Source of the DNA: Mesorhizobium sp. 1M-11 | Lineage (GTDB): Bacteria; Pseudomonadota; Alphaproteobacteria; Rhizobiales; Rhizobiaceae | Direction of reading: 5' to 3' | Assembly: GCF_001303895.1 (NCBI RefSeq) | Contig: NZ_LJSD01000029.1 | Location: forward strand, 62,001 to 126,000 | Length of the DNA stretch: 64,000 bases | Shown here: positions 37,575 through 45,641 of the stretch, in pieces | How the letters are laid out: each line of letters begins with the position of its first letter | Numbering within the stretch: position 1 is the stretch's first letter | Position numbers and translations under genes: made by a program | The notes under the pieces: model-generated | The model's database searches: none | Told to the model about the DNA's origin: nothing | What the model saw: only the letters and a program-made list of their open reading frames with translations

Positions 37575-37850
37575 CTAGTTGGCGCCGCCCAGCGCCTGAA
37601 GATTAGCACAGAATTCCGCATATGGCTTACTCATCGCAGCGTCCTGACACTCCTTCTTCATCGCCATCTGCTTTTCCTTCGCCATGGAATCCCACGCCGC
37701 CTTGAATTCACCCTTGGGCTTCATGGTCTTCATGCTGGAATCGGTGAAAAAAGGCGCCATGTTGGCCGGCTCGTCTAGGGCTCCTGCGAAGGCAGCACCG
37801 CCAACCAAGGACAAAGCAACTGCACAAAGCGCTATGTTTCTAATGCTCAT
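37575..37850 (-). CDS. small exported protein, function unknown
   Basis: 91 residues with a Sec signal peptide (IRNIALCAVALSLVGGAAFAGA, cleavage before LDEPA). The mature part is about 70 residues, Lys- and Met-rich (MKTMKPKGEFKAAWDSMAKE), with two cysteines (MKKECQDAA and FCANLQ) that may pair. I do not recognise a family. AAGGGAG is 6 bases before the ATG. It lies between the working amtB and the amtB relic, on the same strand, downstream of the amtB terminator. Confidence 0.7.
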   Translation of the reverse strand: MSIRNIALCAVALSLVGGAAFAGALDEPANMAPFFTDSSMKTMKPKGEFKAAWDSMAKEKQMAMKKECQDAAMSKPYAEFCANLQALGGAN

Positions 37851-37995
37851 CGGATAACTCCCTTTTCATTGTTGTCGACCGCCAGATCACGGTCACCGCA
37901 ATAGTTCGGAACAGGCGCTTCGATGTTTCATCGGCGGGCGTCGATTGGTCGCTGGATCAAGCAAATGTGATCACTATCGGTCGGTCATAAAAAAG

Positions 37996-38017
37996 GGGCC
38001 CGGATCGCTCCGGGCCC
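37996..38017 (-). terminator. intrinsic terminator of amtB
   Basis: On the minus strand: GGGCCCGGA-GCGA-TCCGGGCCC followed by CTTTTTT. It is 78 bases after the amtB stop. Confidence 0.88.
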
Positions 38018-38060
38018 AGGTGGCGTGACCGCGTTCGCAGCGGCTCACGACGGGATCTTC
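37996..38060. repeat. amtB 3'-UTR block (working copy)
   Basis: The partner of the block at 37309-37373; 57 of 65 bases match. It covers the terminator and part of the 3'-UTR of amtB. Confidence 0.8.
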
Positions 38061-38094
38061 CTTCGAAACGGGTAATCCCGCAGGCAAATGAGAG

Positions 38095-39420
38095 CTACTG
38101 GATCACCTCGCCGTGCAAGGTGACGTCGAGTCCCTCGATTTCCTCCTGCTTGCTCGGGCGCAGGCCGACCAGCGCCTTGACCACATAGAGGATCACGAAG
38201 CTGGCGACTGCGGTCCAGATAATGGTGAAGACGATACCGTAGAGCTGCTTGAGCACCGTGGCGTCCTTGCCGAGCGCGTTGATGGCGGGATCGGCGAAGA
38301 CACCGGTGAGCAGCGCACCGACGATGCCACCGACGCCATGCACGCCAAAGGCATCGAGCGAATCGTCGTAACCGAAGGCATGCTTGAGCTTGACGGCGGC
38401 GAAATAGCAGATGATGCCGGAGGCGATACCGATGACGAAGGCGCCCGTCGGATTGACGAAACCGGAGGCCGGCGTCACGGCGACAAGGCCGGCGACGGCG
38501 CCCGAGATGATGCCAAGCACCGACGGCTTCTTGGCGATCAGCCATTCGGTGAACATCCAGGCGAGACCGGCAGCGGCGGCTGCGACCTGCGTGTTCATCA
38601 TGGCGGCACCGGCAAGACCGTCGGCGGCGAGCTCGGAGCCGGCGTTGAAGCCGAACCAGCCGACCCACAGCAGCGAAGCACCGATCACCGCGTAGACGAG
38701 GTTATAGGGCGCCATGTTGACGGTGCCGTAGCCTTCGCGCTTGCCGAGCACCAGTGCGCAGACCAGGCCGGCGACACCGGCATTGATATGCACCACCGTG
38801 CCGCCCGCGAAGTCGAGCACGCCGGCCGAGCCGAGGAAGCCACCGCCCCAGACCCAGTGCGCGATCGGTGCGTAGACGATCAGCAGCCACAGCCCGCTGA
38901 ACAGCAGCAGTGCCGAGAATTTCATGCGTTCGGCGAAGGCGCCGGCAATCAGCGCCGGCGTGATGATGGCAAAGGTCATCTGGAACATCGAGAAAACGAA
39001 TTCCGGAATGTTCGCCACGCCCGGCGCCCACAGGGACGAGACCGTGATGCCCTGGTGCAGCGCCTTGGACAAGCCGCCGACATAGGCATTGAGAGAACCG
39101 CCGTCCGAGAATGCCAGCGAATAGCCGGCTACGAACCACAGCACCGTGACCAGACAGCAGACGGCAAAGCTCTGCATGACGGTTGCGAGCAGGTTCTTCT
39201 TGCGCACCATGCCGGCATAGAACAGGGCGAGCCCTGGAATGGTCATCATCAGCACCAATGCCGTCGAGGTCAGCATCCAGGCGGTGTTGCCAGTATCGAG
39301 CACGGGGGCTGGGGCTGCAGCCGGTGTCGCTTCTTGCGCGTAGGCCACGGTCGTTGCGAGCAGGCCAGCCAGGGCCGCCAGCGGCGCGACCGCCCTTTTC
39401 AAGGCAGGAAGATTGTTCAT
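38095..39420 (-). CDS. amtB: ammonium transporter AmtB
   Basis: Ammonium channel of the inner membrane, 441 residues, with a signal peptide (VAPLAALAGLLATTVAYAQ) and 11 transmembrane segments. Signatures include FAGGTVVHINAGVAGLVCAL with the first pore His, VHGVGGIVGALLTGVF with the second, and the Phe gate region WLIVYAPIAHWVWGG-like LLIVYAPIAHWVWGGGF. The C-terminal SKQEEIEGLDVTLHGEVIQ binds GlnK. GGAGAGATCG precedes the ATG at 39420; the glnK stop is 30 bases upstream. Confidence 0.97.
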   Translation of the reverse strand: MNNLPALKRAVAPLAALAGLLATTVAYAQEATPAAAPAPVLDTGNTAWMLTSTALVLMMTIPGLALFYAGMVRKKNLLATVMQSFAVCCLVTVLWFVAGYSLAFSDGGSLNAYVGGLSKALHQGITVSSLWAPGVANIPEFVFSMFQMTFAIITPALIAGAFAERMKFSALLLFSGLWLLIVYAPIAHWVWGGGFLGSAGVLDFAGGTVVHINAGVAGLVCALVLGKREGYGTVNMAPYNLVYAVIGASLLWVGWFGFNAGSELAADGLAGAAMMNTQVAAAAAGLAWMFTEWLIAKKPSVLGIISGAVAGLVAVTPASGFVNPTGAFVIGIASGIICYFAAVKLKHAFGYDDSLDAFGVHGVGGIVGALLTGVFADPAINALGKDATVLKQLYGIVFTIIWTAVASFVILYVVKALVGLRPSKQEEIEGLDVTLHGEVIQ

Positions 39421-39449
39421 CGATCTCTCCATAACGATGCGTGACCCGC

Positions 39450-39788
39450 TCACAGCGCGTCGGTGTCTGTTTCGCCGGTGCGGATGCGCACGGCCTGGTC
39501 GATGCCGAAGACGAAGACCTTGCCGTCACCGATCTGGCCGGTCTTGGCCGCGTTGGCGATCGCCTCGACGGCCTTGTCGACGAGGTCGGCTGCGACAGCG
39601 ACTTCGATCTTGATCTTGGGAAGGAAGGAAACGGCGTACTCCGCTCCACGATAGATTTCGGTATGCCCCTTCTGACGCCCGTAGCCTTTGACTTCGGTGA
39701 CGGTCAGACCCTGGATGCCGACGGCGGTGAGCGCTTCGCGCACCTCGTCGAGTTTGAACGGCTTGATGATGGCCATCACGATCTTCAT
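39450..39788 (-). CDS. glnK: PII-family nitrogen regulator GlnK
   Basis: A trimeric sensor of 2-oxoglutarate, ATP/ADP and glutamine that binds and blocks AmtB. 112 residues, typical. The T-loop GYGRQKGHTEIYRGAEY carries Tyr51, the uridylylation site. GDGKVFVFGIDQAVRIRTGE is the B- and C-loop region with the nucleotide-binding residues. Paired with amtB in the usual glnK-amtB operon, under a sigma-54-like promoter. Confidence 0.97.
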   Translation of the reverse strand: MKIVMAIIKPFKLDEVREALTAVGIQGLTVTEVKGYGRQKGHTEIYRGAEYAVSFLPKIKIEVAVAADLVDKAVEAIANAAKTGQIGDGKVFVFGIDQAVRIRTGETDTDAL

Positions 39789-39873
39789 CAGGATTCGCCC
39801 TTTGTTCGTTACGGTCCCCGCGTTCCACGCGACATCACCGGCCTCAACACGGGCCGGCGAGTGCCCATGCCAA

Positions 39874-39890
39874 TTCAAGCTCCGTGCCAA
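39874..39890 (-). promoter_or_regulatory. sigma-54-type promoter of glnK-amtB
   Basis: On the minus strand, TTGGCACGGAGCTTGAA. The -24 element TTGGCACG matches the consensus fully; the -12 TTGA differs by one base from TTGC. The predicted start of transcription, near 39862, gives a leader of about 75 bases to the glnK ATG. Two palindromes lie upstream at 39942 and 39977. Confidence 0.7.
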
Positions 39891-39941
39891 ATGCCGAGAC
39901 GAAGTTCTAAGCGTCTGAAAATAAATGGATAAGAGAGGTGT

Positions 39942-39956
39942 TGGCCAAATCGGCCA
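39942..39956. promoter_or_regulatory. palindrome, possible NtrC site
   Basis: TGGCC-AAATC-GGCCA, about 80-95 bases upstream of the predicted glnK start of transcription, a usual distance for an enhancer that activates sigma-54. Confidence 0.45.
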
Positions 39957-39976
39957 CGCAAAGCGCGTTCACAAAA

Positions 39977-39993
39977 TGCCTATTGAATAGGCA
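39977..39993. promoter_or_regulatory. palindrome, operator or tesB terminator
   Basis: TGCCTATTGAATAGGCA. On the minus strand it can form a 6-base-pair hairpin followed by TTTT just after tesB, so it may be its terminator. It is also about 115-130 bases before the glnK transcription start and could be an enhancer site. Confidence 0.45.
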
Positions 39994-40008
39994 AAATTAA
40001 AGGATTGC

Positions 40009-40884
40009 CTATTTCGCAGGCGATCGTTTGAGGCGGATCAGTCCTTCCTGCGCCACGGAAGCGATGAGCGTGCCGTCGCGGGCAAACAGCGAGCCGCGTG
40101 TGAAACCGCGCGCGCCTTGCGTGGAGGGACTGTCCTGCGTGTAGAGCATCCAGTCGTCGAACGGATGGCTGCGATGGAACCACATCGAGTGATCCAGGCT
40201 GGCCGCCTGGATATCGCGGTCGAAGATCGCGCGCCCATGCGCGAAGGTCGAGGTGTCGAGCAGCGTCATGTCCGACAGATAAGCCAGAACGGCGGCCTGT
40301 AGCGCGCGGTCGTTCGGCACCGGCCCCGTGGTGCGGATCCAGATGTTCTGGTTCGGCTCCAGCCGCTCCCGGCTCGTATAATGTTTAAGCATGATCGGCC
40401 GCATCTCGATCGGCCTCTCGCGCTGCCAGTAGAGTTTGATGCCTTCCGGCACGGCTTCGCCGAATTTTTCCAACAGGTCGCGCTGCGTCAGCAGCGTGTC
40501 GGGTTCGGGAACGTCGAGCGGCATGGGAATTTGGTGCTCGAGCCCGATCTCATCGAGATGGAATGAAGCTTCGAGAGAAAAAATGGCGTGGCCATGCTGG
40601 ACCGCCATCACGCGACGCGTGGTGAAGGAAGAACCGTCGCGGATACGATCGACCTCGTAGATGATCGGCAACTTGGTGTCGCCTGGCCGCATGAAATAGC
40701 CATGCAGCGAATGCACATGCCGGTCCGGCTCCACGGTGCGTTGTGCGGCCACCAGTGCCTGCGCGATCGTCTGGCCGCCGAAAACGCGCTGCCAGTCGGT
40801 TTGGGGGCTGCGACCTCGGAACAGGTTGTCTTCCAGCTTCTCCAGGTCGAGAATGCCAAGAAGCTCGTTCATGGCTTGCGTCAT
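40009..40884 (-). CDS. tesB: acyl-CoA thioesterase II
   Basis: It hydrolyses acyl-CoA to free fatty acid and CoA. 291 residues with two hotdog folds. Signatures are DNLFRGRSPQTDWQRVFGGQTIAQ at the N-terminus, HSLHGYFMRPGDTKLPIIYE, and the second half SLDHSMWFHRSHPFDDWML-type motif with the catalytic Asp region. GAGGA precedes the ATG at 40884; the open frame further upstream is antisense to the next gene. Its 3' end is close to the glnK regulatory region. Confidence 0.93.
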   Translation of the reverse strand: MTQAMNELLGILDLEKLEDNLFRGRSPQTDWQRVFGGQTIAQALVAAQRTVEPDRHVHSLHGYFMRPGDTKLPIIYEVDRIRDGSSFTTRRVMAVQHGHAIFSLEASFHLDEIGLEHQIPMPLDVPEPDTLLTQRDLLEKFGEAVPEGIKLYWQRERPIEMRPIMLKHYTSRERLEPNQNIWIRTTGPVPNDRALQAAVLAYLSDMTLLDTSTFAHGRAIFDRDIQAASLDHSMWFHRSHPFDDWMLYTQDSPSTQGARGFTRGSLFARDGTLIASVAQEGLIRLKRSPAK

Positions 40885-41001
40885 GCGTCCGTTCCTCGCA
40901 ATTGTCGGTGCGGTTTCGGACAGCAGTGACGGGCAGTCAAGGCATAAAGCGGGCATGGTCTGGAACATGATCCCGAAGACCGGGCGGGAAAGGTGGCTGG
41001 A

Positions 41002-42267
41002 ATGGCGACGAAACAAGAGCGGGAAACGCTGGAAAGCACACGGCTCGACGTGCTGATTGCCGGCGCCGGCTATGTCGGTCTCGCGACCGCTGTCTCGCTC
41101 AAGCAGGCGCGCCCCAGCCTGCGTATCGCCGTTGTCGATGCCGCTCCCGCCGGTGTATGGCAGAAGGATGGCCGCGCCTCGGCTATCGCGGCAGCGGCCT
41201 GCCGCATGCTCGACCAGCTTGGTGTCTGGGCGGAGATCGCCTCGCAGGCGCAGGCGATCACCGAGATGATCATCACCGATTCGCGCACCGCCGATCCGGT
41301 GCGCCCCACCTTCCTGACCTTCGATGGCGAAGTCGCTCCCGGCGAACCCTTCGCGCACATGGTTGCCAACCGTGACCTCAACGGTGCGCTGCGCCGCCAG
41401 GCCGAGCGCCTGGACGTCGATCTGATCGAAGGCGTGGCCGTCCAGTCCTTCGACACCAACACCACCGGCATGACCATTCATCTGGCGGACGGCGCGACCT
41501 TGCGCGCCCGCCTGCTGGTCGCATGCGACGGGGTCAATTCCAGACTGCGCGACATGGCCGGCATCAAGACCGTGCGATGGGAATACGGCCAGTCCGGCAT
41601 CGTCTGCACCGTGGCGCATGAACGGCCGCATAATGGCCGTGCCGAAGAGCATTTCCTGCCCGCTGGACCTTTCGCCACCTTACCGCTGAAGCCCGACAAG
41701 GATGGCACCAATCGCTCCTCGATCGTTTGGGTGGAACGCACCGAAGATGCCAACAAGCTCGTCGAAGGCGACGACCTCGTCTTCGAAATGGAGCTGGAGC
41801 AGCGCTTCGGCCTGAAACTCGGCGAGATCCGCGCGATGGACAAGCCGCGCGCATGGCCGCTGGGGCTGACGCTTGCCCGCGCCTTCGTGGCGCCGCGCCT
41901 TGCGCTGGCGGGCGATGCAGCCCATGGCATCCACCCGATCGCCGGGCAAGGTCTCAATCTCGGCTTCAAGGACGTTGCCGCCCTGGCCGAGGTGATCGTC
42001 GAGGCAGATCGGCTCGGCCAGGACATCGGCGCGCTCGATGTGCTTGAGCGCTACCAGCAATGGCGCCGTTTCGACACGATGCAGATGGGCGTCACCACCG
42101 ATGTGTTGAACCGGCTGTTCTCCAACGATATCGCGCCGCTGCGCGCCGTTCGCGATATCGGTCTCGGCCTGGTTGAACGCATGCCCCGTCTGAAGGATTT
42201 CTTCATCCGCCAGGCATCTGGCCTGGCGGAGGGAACGCCGCGCCTGCTGAAGGGCGAGGCGATCTAG
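41002..42267 (+). CDS. UbiH/UbiF/VisC/COQ6-family FAD hydroxylase
   Basis: A flavoprotein mono-oxygenase of ubiquinone synthesis. 421 residues. FAD motifs: DVLIAGAGYVGLATAVSLKQ (GxGxxG), the DG region LLVACDGVNSRLRD, and the GD motif RLALAGDAAHGIHPIAGQGLNLG. DGRASAIAAAACRMLDQL is typical of the ubiquinone group. Which ring position it hydroxylates is unclear. The ATG at 41002 is preceded by AAGGTG; the frame's upstream GTG at 40993 is less likely. Confidence 0.9.
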   Translation: MATKQERETLESTRLDVLIAGAGYVGLATAVSLKQARPSLRIAVVDAAPAGVWQKDGRASAIAAAACRMLDQLGVWAEIASQAQAITEMIITDSRTADPVRPTFLTFDGEVAPGEPFAHMVANRDLNGALRRQAERLDVDLIEGVAVQSFDTNTTGMTIHLADGATLRARLLVACDGVNSRLRDMAGIKTVRWEYGQSGIVCTVAHERPHNGRAEEHFLPAGPFATLPLKPDKDGTNRSSIVWVERTEDANKLVEGDDLVFEMELEQRFGLKLGEIRAMDKPRAWPLGLTLARAFVAPRLALAGDAAHGIHPIAGQGLNLGFKDVAALAEVIVEADRLGQDIGALDVLERYQQWRRFDTMQMGVTTDVLNRLFSNDIAPLRAVRDIGLGLVERMPRLKDFFIRQASGLAEGTPRLLKGEAI

Positions 42268-42374
42268 CCCACGGGTCATCCGGGCCAATCAGGACCAATC
42301 GATATCGCGGCTGGCATCCGGTACCCGAGTCCTGGCTGATTGCCGGCCCGGCATGGTGTCCCTATGGTTCGGAT

Positions 42375-42857
42375 ATGAGCCTCGAATCCGTCCGCGCCTT
42401 CTTCGCCGCCAAAGCCCCAGACATCGAAGTCATCGTCACCGAAGCCAGTTCGGCAACGGTAGCGCTTGCCGCCGAGGCGCATGGCGTGGCGCCCGACCAG
42501 ATCGCCAAGACGATCTGCCTGAGGGTCGGCGATACGGCGATGCTGGTGGTCGCCGCCGGTACGACGCGGCTCGACAATCGCAAGTTCAAGGATCATTTCG
42601 GCGGCAAGGCGCGCATGCTGGAGGCCGAAGAGGTCGTTGCCTTGACCAGCCATCCGATCGGCGGTGTGTGTCCCTTCGGCCTGCCCGCTCCATTGCCGGT
42701 CTATTGCGATGTTTCGCTGAAAGCCTTCGACGAAGTGGTCCCTGCGGCCGGCGCCACCAACGCCGCCGTGCGGCTTGCGCCCGAACGCATGGCAACGCTT
42801 GTCTCCGCCGAATGGGTCGATGTCTGCCAGGCCCCGGCGCCTGCAGTTCAGGACTGA
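42375..42857 (+). CDS. YbaK/EbsC-family aminoacyl-tRNA deacylase
   Basis: 160 residues with the YbaK fold, related to the editing domain of prolyl-tRNA synthetase. Signatures are AEAHGVAPDQIAKTICLRVG, then TTRLDNRKFKDHFGGKARML, and SHPIGGVCPFGLPAPLPVYCDVSL with the GxxP loop. These act on mischarged tRNA such as Cys-tRNA(Pro) or Ala-tRNA(Pro); which one is not clear here. Cytoplasmic, stands alone. Confidence 0.88.
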   Translation: MSLESVRAFFAAKAPDIEVIVTEASSATVALAAEAHGVAPDQIAKTICLRVGDTAMLVVAAGTTRLDNRKFKDHFGGKARMLEAEEVVALTSHPIGGVCPFGLPAPLPVYCDVSLKAFDEVVPAAGATNAAVRLAPERMATLVSAEWVDVCQAPAPAVQD

Positions 42858-42869
42858 CCGGCTGCCGCG

Positions 42870-43226
42870 CTACGGTTGCGGAATGTCGTAGATCGCTCGC
42901 ACCTCGATCATGCCCATCTCTGCCAGCGGGATGTCGGCAGCAAGCGCCAGCGCCTTTTCGAGATCCTCCGCCTCGATAAGGATGAAACCGAGCAGTTGCT
43001 CCTTGGTTTCGGCAAACGGGCCGTCGGTGACCAATATCCTGCCCTTGCGCTTGCGCACCACTTTCGCCGTCTTCACCGGCTGCAAAGCCTCGGCCGCAAT
43101 CAGATGGCCGCTGTTTTCCAGGACCTTGTCGTAGGCAAGCGAGTCGGCGTCGAGCTTCCTGGCATCCGCGGCAGACAAAGCCCGCAGTGCTGTTTCCTCA
43201 TGGTAGACCAGACAGAGATACTTCAT
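42870..43226 (-). CDS. YCII-related DGPF-domain protein
   Basis: 118 residues of the YCII/DGPF family: MKYLCLVYHEETALRALSAAD at the N-terminus, RKRKGRILVTDGPFAETKEQ with the hallmark DGPF, and LLGFILIEAEDLEKALALAADIP. These ferredoxin-like proteins are of unknown role and often lie beside ECF sigma factors; no such factor is found here. It converges with the ybaK-like gene with 12 bases between stops. Confidence 0.87.
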   Translation of the reverse strand: MKYLCLVYHEETALRALSAADARKLDADSLAYDKVLENSGHLIAAEALQPVKTAKVVRKRKGRILVTDGPFAETKEQLLGFILIEAEDLEKALALAADIPLAEMGMIEVRAIYDIPQP

Positions 43227-43333
43227 CGTTCATCTCCTGTTGTGGTGTTCATGCGCGCCGATATGGCGTCGACCGCAGGACGGCTCAGCTTCAACGAAGC
43301 CGACATTTCCACGCAGCGATTTTCAGCTCCGCT

Positions 43334-43353
43334 CAACATCGTCGATGATGTTG
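43334..43353. promoter_or_regulatory. 20-base palindrome upstream of osmC
   Basis: CAACATCGTCGATGATGTTG, a palindrome with one mismatched pair. It lies about 60 bases before the OsmC start and about 20 bases before a possible -10 TATAGT at 43376, so it could be the operator of osmC. Confidence 0.5.
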
Positions 43354-43410
43354 TGGTCTTGTCAGGTGACGGCGCTATAGTTGTCTCTCAATCCCAGCAG
43401 GAGAAAGACC

Positions 43411-43836
43411 ATGGATCGCACCGCAACAGCCGTTTGGAAAGGCAACCTGAAGGAAGGTGGCGGCACGATCGACACCCAGAGCGGCGCGCTCAAGGGCACG
43501 CCCTATTCTTTCAAGATGCGTTTCGAGGACGAAAGCGGCAAATCCGGCACCAACCCGGAAGAACTGATCGCGGCCGCCCATGCCGGCTGCTACGCCATGC
43601 AGCTTTCGCATTTCCTCGCTGAAAACGGCACGCCGGCAGCAAAGCTGGAGGCGACGGCGGCGGTAAAGCTCATTCCCGGTACCGGCATCACCGAGAGCAA
43701 CATCACGCTGGTTGCTGATGTTCCCGGCATCGACGACGCCAAATTCCAGGAACTGGCTGCCAAGGCCAAGGCCGAGTGCCCGGTTTCGCGTGCGCTCGGT
43801 GCCATCAAGGTTGGCCTGGACGCCAAACTCGCTTGA
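43411..43836 (+). CDS. osmC: OsmC-family peroxiredoxin
   Basis: A thiol-dependent organic hydroperoxide reductase of the OsmC class, 141 residues, cytoplasmic. The two catalytic cysteines are in AAHAGCYAMQLSH (near residue 59) and KAECPVSRAL (near residue 125). The N-terminus RTATAVWKGNLKEGGGTID and SGKSGTNPEELIA match the family. AGGAG precedes the ATG. It has its own promoter region with a palindrome. Confidence 0.93.
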   Translation: MDRTATAVWKGNLKEGGGTIDTQSGALKGTPYSFKMRFEDESGKSGTNPEELIAAAHAGCYAMQLSHFLAENGTPAAKLEATAAVKLIPGTGITESNITLVADVPGIDDAKFQELAAKAKAECPVSRALGAIKVGLDAKLA

Positions 43837-43867
43837 TCAGGACAGGGCATTTGACCGCGTTGCCACT

Positions 43868-43930
43868 TTAGAGCGCCGCGCGTCCATTCGGACGCGCAAA
43901 AGGACGCCCTAACACTTTGAAGCACGATGC
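43868..43930. repeat. palindromic repeat family B, full copy
   Basis: A 63-base element beginning TTAGAGCGCC and ending AGCACGATGC, with the hairpin GCGCGTCC-ATTC-GGACGCGC at 43878-43897. Related to 11868-11910. It lies between osmC and the convergent DHA2 transporter gene. Confidence 0.72.
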
Positions 43931-43936
43931 GCTGGG

Positions 43937-45496
43937 CTATGCGGCCTTTTGCAAGGCGGCCGACTGCGGCTCGTCGGATGGCTTGGTCGGCCCGTCCTTG
44001 CGGAACATAAGCAGCATCACGATTGCGGCGACGACGGTCAGCACCGTCGAGATCGTAGCGATCAGTTCAAAACCGCTGGTGAAGGCATCGCGCGCCACCA
44101 CCAGCAGCGCGTCGGCAAGCCCGTTTGGCAGTTGCGGTGCAATCGCGACAGCTCCGCCCAGCGTATCGCGTGCCGTCTGAGCCGCTTCCTCCGGCACGCC
44201 GGCTGGCACACCGCCCGCCATCGCGCCGCGATAGATCGCCATGCCGATGCTGCCCAGGACAGCGATGCCCAGCACACCGCCGAACTCGGCGCCCGTTTCC
44301 GAAAGCGCACCGGCGGCGCCGGCACGTTCTGGCGGCGCCGCACCCACGATCAGATCGGTGGTCAGCGTGAAGACGAGACCGAGCCCCAGCGACATGACGA
44401 TCGTTGCCGCAACGATCATTCCCAGCGGATGACCATTGCCGACCTGGGTGAGCAACAGGAAGGCAAGCGCTGCCAATGCCAACCCGCCAGCAATGACTCG
44501 CGGCGCCGGAATGTGCGCGACGACCCAGGACGTCATCATCGAGGAAACCACGAAGCCGACCGACGAGGGCAGCGTCCAGAGACCCGCCTTCAAGGGCGTC
44601 AGGCCGATGACCAGCTGCAGGTATTGCGCGATGAAGACGAAAGGCCCGAAGGCGACGAAACAGGCGATGACGTTGACGATAAGAGCCGCACTGAACGGAC
44701 GTGACCGGAACAGGGTGAGATCGAGCAGGGGATCGGCCAGGCGCCGCTGCCGCACCATGAAAGCCGCACCGACGGCGAGACCGGCGAGGATCGCCGCGAC
44801 GGGGAGCCAGGCGACACCATCCGAAGCGATCTGTTTCAGGCCGTAGACCATGGCCAGCACCGCTACCAGCGAAAGAGCGGCGCTGGTGACATCGAGCCGC
44901 CCGGCGCCGGGGTCGCGATATTCGGGCAGAAGGATCGGCCCGACGATGAGAAGCAGCACCATCACCGGGACGGCCAGCAGGAACACCGAGCCCCACCAGA
45001 AATATTCGAGCAGCACGCCGCCGAGCAGCGGGCCGATGGCGGCGCCCACCGAATAGCTGGTTGCCCAGATCGAGATGGCAAAGGTGCGCTCGCCTGCGTC
45101 ATGGAACATGTTGCGGATCAGCGAAAGCGTCGACGGCGCCAGTGTGGCACCGGCAACGCCGAGAAGCGCTCGCGCAGCGATCAGCATTTCGGCCGAGGTG
45201 GAAAATGCGGCGATCACCGAAGCGATGCCGAACAGAACGGCACCGGCCAGCAGCACCTTGCGGCGGCCGATACGGTCGCCGAGCGTGCCCATGGTGATAA
45301 GCGAACCGGCGATCAGAAAGCCGTAGATATCGACGATCCAGAGCAATTGCACGGCACTGGGCTTCAGATCGGCGACCAGATGCGGCACCGCCAGATTGAG
45401 TACCGTCAGGTCCATCGTGTAGAGCAGGCAAGGCAGCGCAAGTGCCACCAGCCCGATCCATTCGCGGCGTGTCGCCTTCTCCGTGTGGCTCGGCAC
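43937..45496 (-). CDS. DHA2-family MFS drug exporter
   Basis: An MFS efflux pump of the 14-segment DHA2 type, 519 residues. The N-terminus has LALPCLLYTMDLTVLNLAVP, with the motif D1-like TLGDRIGRRKVLLAGAVLFG loop and ARALLGVAGATLAPSTLSLI as motif C region. The second half includes QYLQLVIGLTPLKAGLWTLP, the DHA2 signature. The substrate is unknown. Starts with GTG at 45496; GGAGG lies 6 bases upstream, which supports this start. Confidence 0.92.
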   Translation of the reverse strand: MPSHTEKATRREWIGLVALALPCLLYTMDLTVLNLAVPHLVADLKPSAVQLLWIVDIYGFLIAGSLITMGTLGDRIGRRKVLLAGAVLFGIASVIAAFSTSAEMLIAARALLGVAGATLAPSTLSLIRNMFHDAGERTFAISIWATSYSVGAAIGPLLGGVLLEYFWWGSVFLLAVPVMVLLLIVGPILLPEYRDPGAGRLDVTSAALSLVAVLAMVYGLKQIASDGVAWLPVAAILAGLAVGAAFMVRQRRLADPLLDLTLFRSRPFSAALIVNVIACFVAFGPFVFIAQYLQLVIGLTPLKAGLWTLPSSVGFVVSSMMTSWVVAHIPAPRVIAGGLALAALAFLLLTQVGNGHPLGMIVAATIVMSLGLGLVFTLTTDLIVGAAPPERAGAAGALSETGAEFGGVLGIAVLGSIGMAIYRGAMAGGVPAGVPEEAAQTARDTLGGAVAIAPQLPNGLADALLVVARDAFTSGFELIATISTVLTVVAAIVMLLMFRKDGPTKPSDEPQSAALQKAA

Positions 45497-45641
45497 TTAC
45501 CCCTCCATCGCCAGCCGTGCCGGCGTATATTTGCCAAGCCTCATATAGAGGAAACGCCGACGGCCGGTTCAAGGGCACGGCACCGTCGTTGCTGACACAT
45601 CTCGCCAGCGCCCCGGCATCGCGGGAACGGCGAGGACGCCG

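Noticed and set aside
37342..37578. 78-codon plus-strand frame over the amtB relic
   Set aside because: It contains the reverse of an AmtB tail; the real homology is on the minus strand.
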